A stretch of DNA of 64,000 bases from Paraspadella gotoi (GCA_051294375.1 JBJCIZ010000239.1:5971074-6035073); one strand, 5' to 3'. Numbered from the stretch's first letter, positions 31,742-43,230 are shown. Notes: generated by a model from the sequence alone, not told the origin. Translations and numbers: made by a program.

Positions 31742-31800
31742 TAAAAACGTCGACTAAGACGACGACGACGACAACGACGACGACGACGAAAACTTCTCTC
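31490..31800. repeat. (CTTT)n microsatellite followed by a GAC tract
   Basis: TTTC repeats, purest at 31670-31741, followed by GACGACGACGACGAC at about 31757-31790. Confidence 0.9.
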
Positions 31801-32134
31801 TCTCGGAGGAATAGACTTCGTCGACTTAAAAAGTGACAAAAATTTGTTTTAAGCCTCAAACCAAAAGATAAAATAATTTTATTCTCGTGCAACAAGTATT
31901 TTTGTTTTCAAATTTTCCCGGAAGGATTAAAATCCTTTTTTTAAATACATCTGATGTTGTTTTAAACATCTGTCACATTTCAAAGCCTTTCGAATTTTTC
32001 TGAAAAATTCTCACTATTTGTTTTTTTTTGTGCGTTACTATTTCTTTAATTAATCTTCCTATAAATAATTTTATGAAATCAAATCAAATCAAATCAAATC
32101 AATCAATTAATCTGCCCTGAGTACTCGTCATCAT

Positions 32135-32332
32135 TTGGCAACGAAGACCACAGTCTATCAACGATTTGCCCACAAAAAAGCGACCACAATTAAAACCACA
32201 ACGAGGACCACAGATTCGTCGATTGAGCCACAAGAATCTTCGACGCCGACGGCTCCTAACTTCTCCCTCACTACCACCTCTCTATATGAAAAGAAACGTT
32301 CACTCTCTCTCTCTCTCACTCTCGGGAAATGA
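32135..32332 (+). other. Thr/Ser-rich open frame, doubtful
   Basis: A 65-codon frame, with TTG rather than ATG first, including QRFAHKKATTIKTTTRTTD and SSIEPQESSTPTAPNFS, ending in a short CT repeat. Composition is more gene-like than its surroundings, but no splice site or family supports it. From 32340 to 34735 I see only AT-rich DNA, GA-rich tracts (33100-33180, 33600-33740, 34240-34390) and no supported gene. Confidence 0.2.
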
Positions 32333-34734
32333 CGCTTAAATGGAACAAACAAAAAACCTTGTTTCACTAAGTATTGATTATCATCTTCACTTTTCCCTTT
32401 TACTATTAAATGTATCTCGCAGGATGTATTTAATTAAATCACAAAATAATTTAATTCCAGTAAATTAATCAATTAGTAAATAATTAAATCAATATTAACT
32501 TAATTAGTCAATCAATTTCCGCCTCCGGTTCCCCATTCCTTAGCAAAAGCTCCAACTCGTCTTGATGGCTGGTGATTGGAATTAAAATTTTGTTGTGTGG
32601 TAGAAGTGTTGTGATTAAAGCTGGGATAAACAATTTCGATGGGAAATTCGTGTGAGTGGACATTAGTCTTACATTGGAAAAAAAACATAAGGTCGGAAAT
32701 TTTTTTTTTACTAAAAATCTTCTTACTTATTTTTAACCAAATAAATTACTCCAATTAAAATTCATATGGCATGGATAGATTTGAGTTTGAAATTTTGTCT
32801 CGTCGTTGGTAGCGAAAACGTATCGACGAAGCTTGAATATAAATTTCAGTGGAACGTTCACCAGTGGAAATGAGCTTAAATTGAAAATATGAGCACGCAT
32901 TAACCCAATGATTAGATGAGATGAAATTTGTGAGGCCGTAGAAAGTGAGTGAAGAAAGTAGATATTAAAGTTTGACGAGAAATGCACGTATGAAAAAACA
33001 ATTATGCCAAGTTGAAAAAATGACTGCAAGTTAAAAAAATGATGCAAAGTTAAAAAAAAATCTTTAAAACAGCCATAAAGGATCGTCGCTTATCTTGCAT
33101 AAAAGAGAGGAGACGAGACGAGAAAGAGGAAGAGTGAGAGAAGAGAGAGAGAAGAGAGAGACGAGAAGAGAGAGGAGAGGAGAACGGAGAATTGACAATA
33201 AAAATTCTTAAAAGACTCAAGATTCGAAAGCCAGAGCCCCACTATCCACTAGGAAAATTAATGAAAAAAAAACCGGGAAAAACAACGGAGAATGAATCAT
33301 GCGATAAACGAATTGTGATGTACTCAGTTAATTTATTGAGTAACTAACTAAATTGATTGACTGTAATTAAGTCAATTTATTGATGTAATTGCTTGGACAT
33401 AAACTTCTCGTCGTGAAATTAATTCATTGATTCGAATGCATTAATCAAATTATTTGATGCAGCATTGGGATATCATTTTCACTGCTGTGTGATGATAGTC
33501 ATTCAGTTTGATGCATGCATATGTCCATCATTTTGAATTCGACATGATTGTCTTCACTTTGATTGCGATGATATCATAACAACAAACAAAATGCCGTGTA
33601 TGAGTGAAGAGAGAGAGAGACGAAAGAGAGAGACGAGAGAGACGAGAGAGAAGAGAGAGAGAGAGAGAAGAGAGAAAAGACGAGAGAGAAGAAGAAGAAG
33701 GAGGAAGCAAGAGAAGGAGAGAGAGAGAGAGAGACGGAAAGAACAAGGGATAATCCACGAAATTCTCGGATGCAAAATACTGGGATTATTGTATTGAAAA
33801 GCGCCGCGAATAAATGCGGCATATAAAAAGTTTTTAGAAGCGAAAAAAATAATCAGAATTTTTCAAAAAAACCAAAACGATCACGCAAAAAGACTCGGAA
33901 ACACGATAGGAGACCAAGCGACACACACAGAGAGGACAGAAGAACAGAGAAGAGAGAGAGAACAAAGGAGACGAGCACGAGCAGCGGACAAGCCTCGCAG
34001 AGCAGAAAAGGAGAAAGAAGAAAGAGCGATATATTAATATTAAACGAAGAGGGAGAGAGAGAGAAAAAGCTCTTAACAGCGCCCCTTTACTCGTTAACAC
34101 AGAATCAAAGGCAGTACTTTATTGCGCCGCACGTAGGCCGTGACTATTCTCTACCGGGTTCCGCCCTATTCGCGGCATCCGTTTGTTACATTAGTGAAAC
34201 CCACCATTATATCTAAAAAAATTTTTGTAAAAAAAAAAAAAGAGAGAGAGAGAGAGAGAGGACGCGAGCAGACGAGAGAGGAGACAGGACGAGAGAAAGA
34301 AGCTGGACCAGGACGCTGGCAGAGCCGGAACTTCGCTTTTTTAGACAGAAGCCAGCTGAACGAGAAAAAGCAGAGAGAAGAGAGACGACTATAATTTAAA
34401 ACGTTGTTTGTAATAAAACAATAAAACACAATTTTACGGGAATATTTCGATATGAAACATGAGAATTTTACAAGATCTTGATTGATTAGGAAGCCATAAT
34501 ATGAAAATTCAACTCCCTATGACATCACACTTTCAAAAAGCCATGGATTGCCAAAAAAAAGCGAGACCGCAAAGCTAACCGAAAAAAAATCTAGACAGGC
34601 ATGGGCTTGGCCCGCCCTGGCTCGATAATAGAGGATATTTGTTGTTTTGATAAAAATGTAAACAAAACATTTAAAAACTGTCCTGGGACTTCTCAAAATT
34701 TTAAGGGACAACTCGATTGAACTGACAAGCTGAA

Positions 34735-34835
34735 TATAAATTCATTAACATTAATCTATTAATTAATATTAATTAATATTAATTAATTAATTAATCCTAA
34801 TTAATTAATTAATTAATTCAATTAATTAATTAATT
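34735..34835. repeat. (TTAA)/(ATTAATT)n tract
   Basis: ATTAATTAATTAATTAATT-type repeats, marking the left border of the retroelement-derived region. Confidence 0.9.
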
Positions 34836-34869
34836 TCGTAGGCAGATCCGACATTGTTTGCTCAAACTT

Positions 34870-35620
34870 TTCCTTATCATTTTTATTAGGAACTACATGT
34901 TAATCTTTTTTGAAATAGATAACATCAGTACAATTATATTTTTTATTAGCTCCTTATAATTATTGAAAAATTAATTTTCCCATTTTCTTAAGTCCTTAAA
35001 TATATAACCCTGACTTTGTAGTTTTTGCTTAAATTATAGCTCTTGAAGAAAAAATCTGTAAACGTCGAACATATTCTTGCATTCTTACATTAATTGGCTA
35101 TAAAATACACCTAGTGGCTTGCTTTTTAGGATACAACTGTCCATATATGGATAATTAACTACTTCAAAGACAAAGGAATCCCTTTTATCATAAACCAAGA
35201 GTAAGATTTTTTGTTTTCTGATTTAATGTTTATGTCTAAATAATCTACATTTGTATCTGACTATTAGATTTATTGACAGTAAGTGCTGCTGGATATATGT
35301 TGCAAGATGTATTTAAAAATCCTTAAAATTCGGCTGAAAAAGGTCATCAATATAATCTTGAGCAATTTTTAAATTGTCTAGCGATTCCTAAATTATTTGT
35401 TTTTTATATTTTCCCATATATGTTGACTTCAAAATAAATAACAAACATATTAGCAATATTTGACCAGAATCTAGCTCCAATTGGTATCCTATGTTTGTTT
35501 ATATATTAGGGAGCGCAAATTGACAAAAAACATTATCTAAATAAAGTTGAGGACAATATTAAATCTTTCTCAGTAAAAAGAAATATAACCTTTATTCTTA
35601 GTATTTGAAAAATATGCTTT
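34870..35620 (-). pseudogene. Degenerate reverse transcriptase, probably Penelope-type (minus strand)
   Basis: On the minus strand, fragments read IGARFWSNIANMFVIYFE, then a YIDDLF motif after CAAGATTATATTGATGACC, then IYP...LTVN and later QGYIF. The order fits the palm and thumb of a reverse transcriptase, with the two catalytic Asp of motif C in YIDD. Many stops and frameshifts make it non-functional. The inverted sister copy is at 37735-38520. The Penelope assignment rests on motif feel plus linked hammerhead motifs and is inference. Confidence 0.5.
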
Positions 35621-35990
35621 ATTGTGATTTACATTTATTTATTATTAGATTTTATTATATTAGATTTTCGAGAAACAAAAATTTGCTTTTTGTCGAAAAT
35701 TTTTTTTTTTTAAAATTCGTGAGAGAGAAAACTTGGAGAAGAAAAAGTTCCGAGTCGAAGAAAATGTGAAAGACAGAACAGACAAAGGAGAAAGCAGAAG
35801 ACGAGAGAGGAGAGAGAGAGAGAGGAGAAAGACGGAGAGAGGGGAGGGGAGAGAGGAGAAGTGAGATGCAGAATCCTTATTTTCGCGTCCCCCAACGAGA
35901 GATATAAGGAGGAGCGCAGAGGGAGGAGGAGATGAGGCAGCGAGGAGGAGGGAGGATTCCCGCCAAGATACGAGGCGTGTAAACAGATAC

Positions 35991-36015
35991 NNNNNNNNNN
36001 NNNNNNNNNNNNNNN
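35991..36015. other. Assembly gap (25 N)
   Basis: Directly abuts the left end of the 1.65-kb direct duplication. Confidence 0.99.
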
Positions 36016-36190
36016 ATAAAAATAAAAGATAAAAAATATTCAAAAAAGAAACAATAAAAAAATTGAATAAAGAAAAAATATAACTTTAAAATTAGACATT
36101 GTGGTATAATCCTTTCTTTTCGTTGTGTAATAATTATTAGAAAAGTTTGAAATGAATTTTCAACAACGATTTTATTTTTAATAAAAAACG

Positions 36191-36224
36191 GACATGTTTC
36201 GGCTTAACTACAAGCCTTCATCAG
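36191..36224 (-). ncRNA. Hammerhead ribozyme-like core, minus strand
   Basis: On the minus strand: CTGATGA, stem II GGCTT/AAGCC with loop GTAGTT, then GAAAC-ATG-TC. These are the invariant core strings of hammerhead ribozymes, with a minimal C-AT-G helix III. It forms an inverted pair with the plus-strand core at 36238. A clear stem I cannot be closed for a single copy. Confidence 0.5.
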
Positions 36225-36237
36225 CTGATCATCAATG

Positions 36238-36271
36238 CTGATGAAGGCTTGTAGTTAAGCCGAAACATGTC
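36238..36271 (+). ncRNA. Hammerhead ribozyme-like core, plus strand
   Basis: CTGATGA at 36238-36244, stem II AGGCTT-GTAGTT-AAGCC, GAAA at 36262-36265, helix III C-AT-G, predicted cleavage after TC at 36271. Short hammerheads of this kind are known in Penelope-like retroelements. The copy at 43194 keeps stem II with a different loop, suggesting selection on pairing at some time. Confidence 0.55.
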
Positions 36272-37283
36272 CCGTTTTTTATTAAACAAAATAAAATCGT
36301 TGTGAAAATCATTTCAAACTTTCTAAATAACTTTAAAATTATATCAATCGCACATTAAAGGTGCCCCTATAGACCTTTACCCGGGTAAAATGGTAATCCG
36401 CTAATCAGAACATACAAAATTCTACAATGGTAAGCTTATCCCTATTGGTAAAAAAAAAATCATGTATACTTGGTCACGCCTCAAAAAATATCCATTCCCA
36501 CCCCTTTCTCTTCCAGACCTCTTAGATAATTATGATTTTCATTAATGACTTTCTAACAGAAATACTGTGTGATATCTATTAGAAAACTAGGCAGATAGTA
36601 AATACTAACCTTGTGTGTATAATGCTGCCTCTATTTCCAGAAGAACAAACACTGACTTCCCCTATCCCAAAATTGAAATTATTAGAATACATAAAACATT
36701 TTAAAGAAAAGAAAGCAATAATCATTTGATTAAATAATAATATTAAATACTAAAATCCTTCATAAATACTTAAAAATAGAAAAAATAAGTGAAACAAGTA
36801 ATTTGCAAATTTTCATTCAATATTATATCATCATAATATTCAATTATTATTGTTTAATATTTTTGTATAATGTATTGGAATTTAATGACTACAAAGTCCC
36901 TTTTTTTTGTCAAATCTTTTTTTTTGTTGTTTATTAAAAATGGCGATACGAACGAAATTATTTGAAACAGAAAATATGTCAATCTTGTGCGGAAAAAAAA
37001 ATTAATAAAAACAAAAATATAAAAACATTTTTTTTCTCAAAATGTTAATGCATTTTTTTTTTATAATTGGATAAATCCTTCGGTTAAAAAACAAAACAAC
37101 AAACAATCAGGAATTCAATTACTGATAATCCCGATGTCACAAACACTACTCGGTATAATAGAATCTCTCTCTCTCTCGTCTCTCTCTCTCTCTCCTAAAA
37201 CGCACCAGACTCTCTCTGCTCTCTCCCTCTCTCTCTCTCCTCTCCCTCCTCCGTAATAATAATATCGACCAAATATATCATTC

Positions 37284-37464
37284 CTAAAAAAAAAAAATCA
37301 AAAAAAAAGAAAGAACAAAACAAATAAAATTATTACAATTAATGAATCTCAAGTAGTAACCAGAGTTTATTGAAAAAGAAAAGTAAAAACTTTCCTTCTT
37401 TAGTCGACCGTAAAAACTCGTCGTCTTCATCGTCGTCGCTTTCGTCGTCGTTTCTGTCGCCGTC

Positions 37465-37502
<38 letters not shown>

Positions 37503-37637
37503 CGTGCTGATCGCTTTCTCACTGAAGCGACTTTTACTTTCGAGTAATTTTATGGCATCTTTCTTTTTTTTCTTTCTATCAATTTGATCTATTTTTACAA
37601 TATTTTTACAACTTCTGTTTTCATAAACGGTTTTCAT
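37284..37637 (-). CDS. Acidic/Lys-rich gene fragment in duplication copy 1
   Basis: On the minus strand ATG opens MKTVYENRSCKNIVKIDQID then RKKKKDAIKLLESKSRF and CTTCA|GTGAGA (possible donor), followed by a GAC tract. In copy 2 (about 40395-40520) the post-tract frame reads Asp-rich and ends DDELFTVD with TAA. The two copies differ by frame-shifting indels, so the product cannot be fixed. No family is recognised. Confidence 0.35.
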
Positions 37638-37661
37638 CTCACTGTTTGCTATTTATCTTTT

Positions 37662-37686
37662 NNNNNNNNNNNNNNNNNNNNNNNNN
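37662..37686. other. Assembly gap (25 N)
   Basis: Directly abuts the right end of duplication copy 1. Confidence 0.99.
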
Positions 37687-37734
37687 AAGAGAGAGATAAT
37701 CAGCAATAAGCGATGATTTTCAAATAGCTTAAGA

Positions 37735-38520
37735 ATAAAGTTATATTTCTTTTACTGAGAAAAATTAAATATGGTCCTCAACTTTATTTTAGAATAATGT
37801 TTTTTGTCAATTTGGCTCCCTAATATATAAACAAACAATTAGATACCCAATTGGACTAGATTCCTGGTCAAGATATTGCTAATATGTTGTTATTTATTTT
37901 GAATCAACATAATATGGAAAATATGACAAAAAATCAATTTAAGGAACGCTAGACAATTTAAAAATTGCTCAAGATATATTGATGACCTTTTTTCAGCCGA
38001 TTTAAGGATTAAAAATACATCTTGCCAACATATATCCACAAGCACAACTTACTGTCAATAACATCCAGTAAATAGTACAGATACACATGTAAGAAAATTA
38101 AATTTAGACATAAACCATTAAATCAGCAAACAGAGGAGGAGCGAGCGCATCGCTACACGGGATCGATAAAGGGATTCCTTTTCTTTTGAAAGTAGTCTAA
38201 TTATCATATATGGAGCATTGTAACTTCCCTAAAAAAAGGCAGCACTAGGTGTATTTATTAGCCAACTTAACATAATGATAATGCAAGAATATGTTCGAAC
38301 GTTTAAACAGATTTTCTTCAAACGAGCTATTAAAATATTAAAGCAAAAAAACCTTACAAAGTCAGGGTTAATTATATTTAAGGACTTAAAAAACAATGGG
38401 AAATCTAAATTTTCAATAATTATAAGGAGCTAATCAAAAAATATAACTGTTACTGAATGTTAAATCTATTTTCAAAAAAAGATTATACATGAATAGTATC
38501 CCTAATAAAAAATGAAAGGA
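37735..38520 (+). pseudogene. Degenerate reverse transcriptase, sister of 34870-35620 (plus strand)
   Basis: It contains RYIDDLFSADLRIK (YIDD catalytic motif) followed by NIYPQAQLTVN and a later region matching the other copy in reverse complement, such as GACTTTGTAAGG/GTCAGGGTTA and TTTCAATAATTATAAGGAGC. Several stops and indels are present. The 3' end runs into AT-rich DNA up to 38755. Confidence 0.5.
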
Positions 38521-38755
38521 AAAAAATAACAAAATGAACCCATCTAAATAAACATTATAATAAAACAAATCACAATATTATTTAAATAACTTATTTAACT
38601 TAATTTAACTTATTTAACTCTCATGATTTAATTATATTTTTAACTTTTACCAATTAAACTTAATGTTAACTTCCACATAAACATATCCCTCAAATTATTA
38701 ACTTATTATTAAACTAAATTAATTTAACTTATTTATTTATACAAATTACAAATTA

Positions 38756-38985
38756 TTACAAACCTGGAATAAAATTCTGCTCTAAAATCAATGATGCTGT
38801 GAAGCAGGGCTTTGGGGTCTGTTCAGAAATAACATTCAAGATATAAATCTTAAAAATATAAGATAAGCAACAAAATGAACAGGATACACCATTTGTGATG
38901 GCTCCGCCTATACCATGGATATTGGCGATTAAAGAGCCGAACATCCAATGAAGGGTATAGGTTCCCAACTGATGAACTCCCATTG
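38756..38985. repeat. Unique link of the retroelement cluster, shared with 55090-55310
   Basis: AACATCCAATGAAGGGTATA, CGCCTATACCATGGATATTG and CTGTGAAGCAGGGCTTTGG recur in reverse complement inside the second M element. Short open frames exist on the minus strand, but none is recognised. Confidence 0.6.
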
Positions 38986-38989
38986 TAAA

Positions 38990-40672
38990 TAAAAATAAAA
39001 GATAAAAAATTATTCAAAAAAGAAACAATAAAAAAATTGAATAAAGAAAATATAAACTTTAAAAATAAGACCATTGGGTATAATCCTTGCTTCTTCGTTT
39101 TGTTGGTAAATCAATTATTAGAAAAGTTTGAAATGAATTTTCACAACGATTTTATTTTAAATAAAACGGCAACATGTTTTCGGACGTTAACTAACAAGCG
39201 CTTCAATCACACTGACTCATACAATGCCTGATGAAAGGCTTGTAGTTGAAACGAAACATGTCCCGTTTTTTATTAAACAAAATAAAATCGTTGTGAAAAT
39301 CATTTCAAACTTTCTAAATAACTTTAAAATTATATCAATCGCACATTAAAGGTGCCCCTATAGACCTTTACCCGGGTAAAATGGTAATCCGCTAATCAGA
39401 ACATACAAAATTCTACAATGGTAAGCTTATCCCTATTGGTAAAAAAAAAATCATGTATACTTGGTCACGCCTCAAAAAATATCCATTCCCACCCCTTTCT
39501 CTTCCAGACCTCTTAGATAATTATGATTTTCATTAATGACTTTCTAACAGAAATACTGTGTGATATCTATTAGAAAACTAGGCAGATAGTAAATACTAAC
39601 CTTGTGTGTATAATGCTGCCTCTATTTCCAGAAGAACAAACACTGACTTCCCCTATCCCAAAATTGAAATTATTAGAATACATAAAACATTTTAAAGAAA
39701 AGAAAGCAATAATCATTTGATTAAATAATAATATTAAATACTAAAATCCTTCATAAATACTTAAAAATAGAAAAAATAAGTGAACAAGTAAACTTTGCAA
39801 TTTTCATTCAATATAAATCAATCATAATATTCAATTATATATGTTAATATTTTTGTAATAATGTAATTGGGAATTTAAAATGACTACACAAAAGTCCCCT
39901 TTTTTTTGTTCAAAATCTTTTTTTTGTTGTTTTATTAAAAAAATGGCGAGACGAACGAAATTATTTAAACAGAAAATAATGTCAATCTTGTTGCGGAAAA
40001 AAAAAATAATAAAAACAAAAATATAAAAACATGTTTTTCTCAAATGTTAATCGCCATCTTTTTTTTATAATTGGATAAATCCTTCGGTAAAAAAAAAAAA
40101 CAACAAACCAATCAGGAAATTCAAATTACTGATAAATCCCGAATGTCACAAACACTACTCGTAAATAGAATCTCTCTCTCTCTCGTCTCTCTCTCTCTCT
40201 CCTAAAACGCACCAGACTCTCTCTGCTCTCTCCCTCTCTCTCTCTCCTCTCCCTCCTCCGTAATAATAATATCGACCAAATATATCATTCCTAAAAAAAA
40301 AAAATCAAAAAAAAAGAAAGAACAAAACAAATAAAATTATTACAATTAATGAATCTCAAGTAGTAACCAGAGTTTATGAAAAGAAAAGTAAAAACTTTCT
40401 TCTTTAGTCGACCGTAAACAACTCGTCGTCTTCATCGTCGTCGCTTCGTCGTCGTTTCTGTCGCCGTCCTCGTCGTCGTCGTCGTCGTCGTCGTCGTACG
40501 GTCCGTCGTCGACGTGCTGATCGCTATTCTCACCTGAAGCGACTTTTAACTTTCGAGAATTTTATGGCATCTTTCTTTTTTTTCTTTCTATCAATTGATC
40601 TATTTTTAACAAATATTTTTACAACTTCTGTTTTCATAAACGGTTTTTTCATCTCACTAGTTTGCTAATTAT
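38990..40672. repeat. 1.65-kb direct duplication, copy 2
   Basis: Colinear with 36016-37661. It contains a decayed inverted hammerhead pair (39169-39262), CT tracts at about 40170-40260 and a GTC tract at about 40425-40513. Confidence 0.85.
39228..39262 (+). ncRNA. Hammerhead-like core, degenerate
   Basis: CTGATGA and GAAACATGTC are intact, but stem II (AGGCTT...) has lost its partner strand. Probably inactive, or altered by assembly error. Confidence 0.35.
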
Positions 40673-40689
40673 CTTTAAATGGGGAAAGC

Positions 40690-40774
40690 GAGAGAGAGAG
40701 AGAGAGAGAAATAGAGAGAGAAGAAGAGAGAGAAGAGAGAGAGAGAGAGACGAGAAGAGAAGAGAGTAGGAGAA

Positions 40775-40808
<34 letters not shown>

Positions 40809-41060
40809 CGAAAAGAGATAAAGAATCGAATGTGAAAGATCAACTGACAGGAAGAGAGAGAGAAACAGAGAGACAGAGAGAGAGAGAGAGAGACAGACAG
40901 AGAGACTCTATTTTTACACTCGTTTCCTCTCCTTCTTCCTTCTCCCCTCTTCCCTCTCTTCCTCCCTCTACCCCATTTCTTCCCTCTCCCTCTTTTTCCT
41001 TCCTTCCTCCTCCTCCTCTACGTTAAATCCCCCCCCCCCCCCCGACCAATTTAACTCCTG
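40690..41060. repeat. GA and CT tracts and a 19-20 nt C run
   Basis: GA-rich at 40690-40905, CT-rich at 40920-41020, and a C homopolymer ending near 41043. Confidence 0.9.
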
Positions 41061-41117
41061 CAAAAACGGGCGGCTGGCGAAATAACGGAAAAACGGTTGA
41101 GTTCGAGTGTCCGTAGG

Positions 41118-41240
41118 ATGGCGTCGATGGTGGAACGATTAAAAATGGCGTCGACCGTGGCGGGAAAATTCGACGCCGCGCCGATTCGGCGTCATCCAAT
41201 TGCTGCGTTCAAACTTTTAAAGTTAATGTGGTTGTTTTAA
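41118..41240 (+). CDS. Small ORF, 40 residues, unknown
   Basis: ATG in GTAGGATGGCGTCG (good initiation context) to TAA: MASMVERLKMASTVAGKFDA then APIRRHPIAAF and a hydrophobic end LLKLMWLF. It sits in a GC-rich patch with CpG dinucleotides and could be a micro-protein or a first exon. No family is recognised. Confidence 0.3.
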   Translation: MASMVERLKMASTVAGKFDAAPIRRHPIAAFKLLKLMWLF

Positions 41241-41556
41241 TTCATATCAAATTATTATACAGATGCTTAGAAACTAACAGCGAAATTGGACAACAGAAAT
41301 GTAATAAATAAGCAATTTAGGTAGTCAAGGCATTTTTTAATGACTATTTACAATAAGACCTCAAGACATCAACTTAAACTTAACTTGAAAGATAATTTTA
41401 AACTTAATTAAACATAAACGTTAAATTCAAAGGCTTTACTAGGGAAGTCAGATGAGTATTACTTGAAATTAAAATTGAAGATAAATCTAAACTTTAACTA
41501 AAGAACCAAACTAAAGTTTTAATTTCAATTTAACTGTTAAACTTTAAGGTTTTGTT

Positions 41557-41760
41557 ATGTACGTCAGTGCAGTAAACCGACGCCATTTGAAAAGACAGTT
41601 CTTTTTCCGGCGTCGTCGTCGGGCGGCGTCGTCGGCGCCGGGAAAGACCAAAAGTTCTCGGCGTCGCCGGCGTCCTTCCCGACCTCGGGCGGGCGCCGCT
41701 TCGACCGCCAGCTTCGGTCGCCGGCGAATAAAAGGGAAAAGACGCCAAAAGAAAAAATAA
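41557..41760 (+). CDS. Arg-rich ORF, 67 residues, doubtful
   Basis: ATG to TAA, strongly basic: MYVSAVNRRHLKRQFFFRRR, later RRPSRPRAGAASTASFGRR and a Lys-rich end. All three minus-strand frames are also long, because the segment is CGN/NCG-rich, so coding strand is uncertain. On the minus strand an Ala/Arg-rich 125-codon frame starts at 41907. A nucleic-acid-binding or protamine-like role would be a guess. Confidence 0.25.
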   Translation: MYVSAVNRRHLKRQFFFRRRRRAASSAPGKTKSSRRRRRPSRPRAGAASTASFGRRRIKGKRRQKKK

Positions 41761-42540
41761 AAAAAAAATGTTTCCGTCTTTGGCAATTCTCCGCAGCAGT
41801 CGCCGCCGCCGCCGCCGCCAGCCGCCGCCAGCCGCCGCCGCTGCTTTGACTGCAAAACTCGAAATAACTCGCAACATAATTTTTGTTAACCGCTCCCTTG
41901 GTTTCAACGGATTTTTACTGTCCGGTGGGAATACTTTTTATTTTCACTGTATGGTTTTGCAACAACAAAAATTGGTTAAGTTTTTAACAAGATTTATCCA
42001 CATATTTGCACTTTAACCTTATATAAAATATTTGTTGCGATCCTTTTCTCATTGTCTATCTTTCTGGATAAAAATTGTCTCTTAACGTTCGACTTGTAAT
42101 TGGATATTTCAGATCATGCTTGAAAACGTTCGTCTCTCTCTCTCTCTCTCTCTCTCGTCTCCCTCCCGCTCTCGTCGTCTCTGCTTCGTCCTCTCTCTCT
42201 CATCTCCTGTCTCTCTCTCTATCTCTCAAAACCCAAACTAACCAAAAGTCACACAGCCGCCTATAATCGTAAAAACGTTCATTTCAAATTTAACTCAGTC
42301 GCCGAAAATATTTTTCTTTACTTTTTCTGAAAAAAAAATTTAAAATAAGAAAAACAAAAACAAATTTAAAATTATAACAAAAAGAAATAATAAAACAAAT
42401 TTTGTGATCGCAAACTTCTGGATTTAAACCCAAGTTTTTAAACCCATCGTCTTTTTTTTAAAAGGGAATAAAAAAAGGCATCGACTAAAAGAGACTTTTT
42501 TAATTAAACTTAAATTACGCTTTAAAAGTCTTCAAACAAC

Positions 42541-42544
<4 letters not shown>

Positions 42545-42583
<39 letters not shown>
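42545..42583. repeat. (GA)n microsatellite
   Basis: Pure GA run before GATAGGGGGTTCC. Confidence 0.95.
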
Positions 42584-42586
<3 letters not shown>

Positions 42587-42646
42587 GGGGTTCCTCTCTG
42601 GTTTGTTTCCATTTCCGTTTTTATTTCTTCTCGTTTTTATTTGTCT

Positions 42647-42652
42647 ATGACT

Positions 42653-42702
<50 letters not shown>

Positions 42703-42973
42703 CTTAACAACCAGGAAAAGACACGTCGCTTCGGCGTCTCTGGTTTCCATTGGCAACGGGAAGCGTTTTCCGACCTCAATAACCGAAATCGTTCGTTCGT
42801 CGTCGTCGTTTCTCGTTTTTGTCATTTTAGTGACAATCGTCGTCGTCGTCGTCGTCATTGTATTAAGAAACAGACCGCTGGATTTCGTTCGTTTATCGGA
42901 GCATGAATTACGAACGCTACAACTTTTTGGCCATTGCTGTGGAATCATATGGTCATTGGTCTATGGTCATTAG
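42647..42973 (+). CDS. Candidate single-pass membrane protein with an N-terminal poly-Thr
   Basis: ATG, then an ACG run read as about 17 Thr, then RKRHVASASLVSIGNGKRF, a hydrophobic helix FLVFVILVTIVVVVVVIVL (partly from a GTC tract) and the tail RNRPLDFVRLSEHELRTLQL to TAG. The tail is non-repetitive and coding-like. The repeat-derived parts cannot contain stops, so only about 60 codons carry evidence. No family is recognised. Confidence 0.35.
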
Positions 42974-43193
42974 GGTGAAGTGAAAGTTTGGAATCAAAAT
43001 TTAGCAGTTTTATCTTGAATACTAATCTGTAATTTTGTTGTTTTTTTTTACAAATATAGTAGCCCAGTCGGCTTATTTTGTAGAAGCTGACTGAATGTCA
43101 AAATTTTAAAATGATTTTTTTTTTAAATTCTGAGAATTTAGCCTATTATAAACTTAAACAATTTGAAAATTTAGCCTATTATAAACTTATATG

Positions 43194-43230
43194 CTGATGA
43201 AGGCTTGAAGTAAACAAGCCGAAACATGTC
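43194..43230 (+). ncRNA. Hammerhead ribozyme-like core, solitary copy
   Basis: CTGATGA, stem II GGCTTG/CAAGCC (six perfect pairs, loop AAGTAAA), GAAA, C-AT-G, TC. Stem II is retained with an altered loop relative to 36238. The surrounding sequence (CCAACTATTAATTAAAAC) is unlike the other copies. Confidence 0.5.

Larger units (their letters stand above)
36016..37661. repeat. 1.65-kb direct duplication, copy 1
   Basis: Colinear with 38990-40672, with many small indels, from ATAAAAATAAAAGATAAAAA to GCTATTTATCTTT. Both ends coincide with 25-N gaps, so this block may be a redundant or alternative-haplotype contig placed by scaffolding. Confidence 0.85.

Noticed and set aside
32733-33047. 104-codon minus-strand frame
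   Set aside because: AT-rich, with no recognisable motif, splice site or codon signal. It could be real but cannot be supported.
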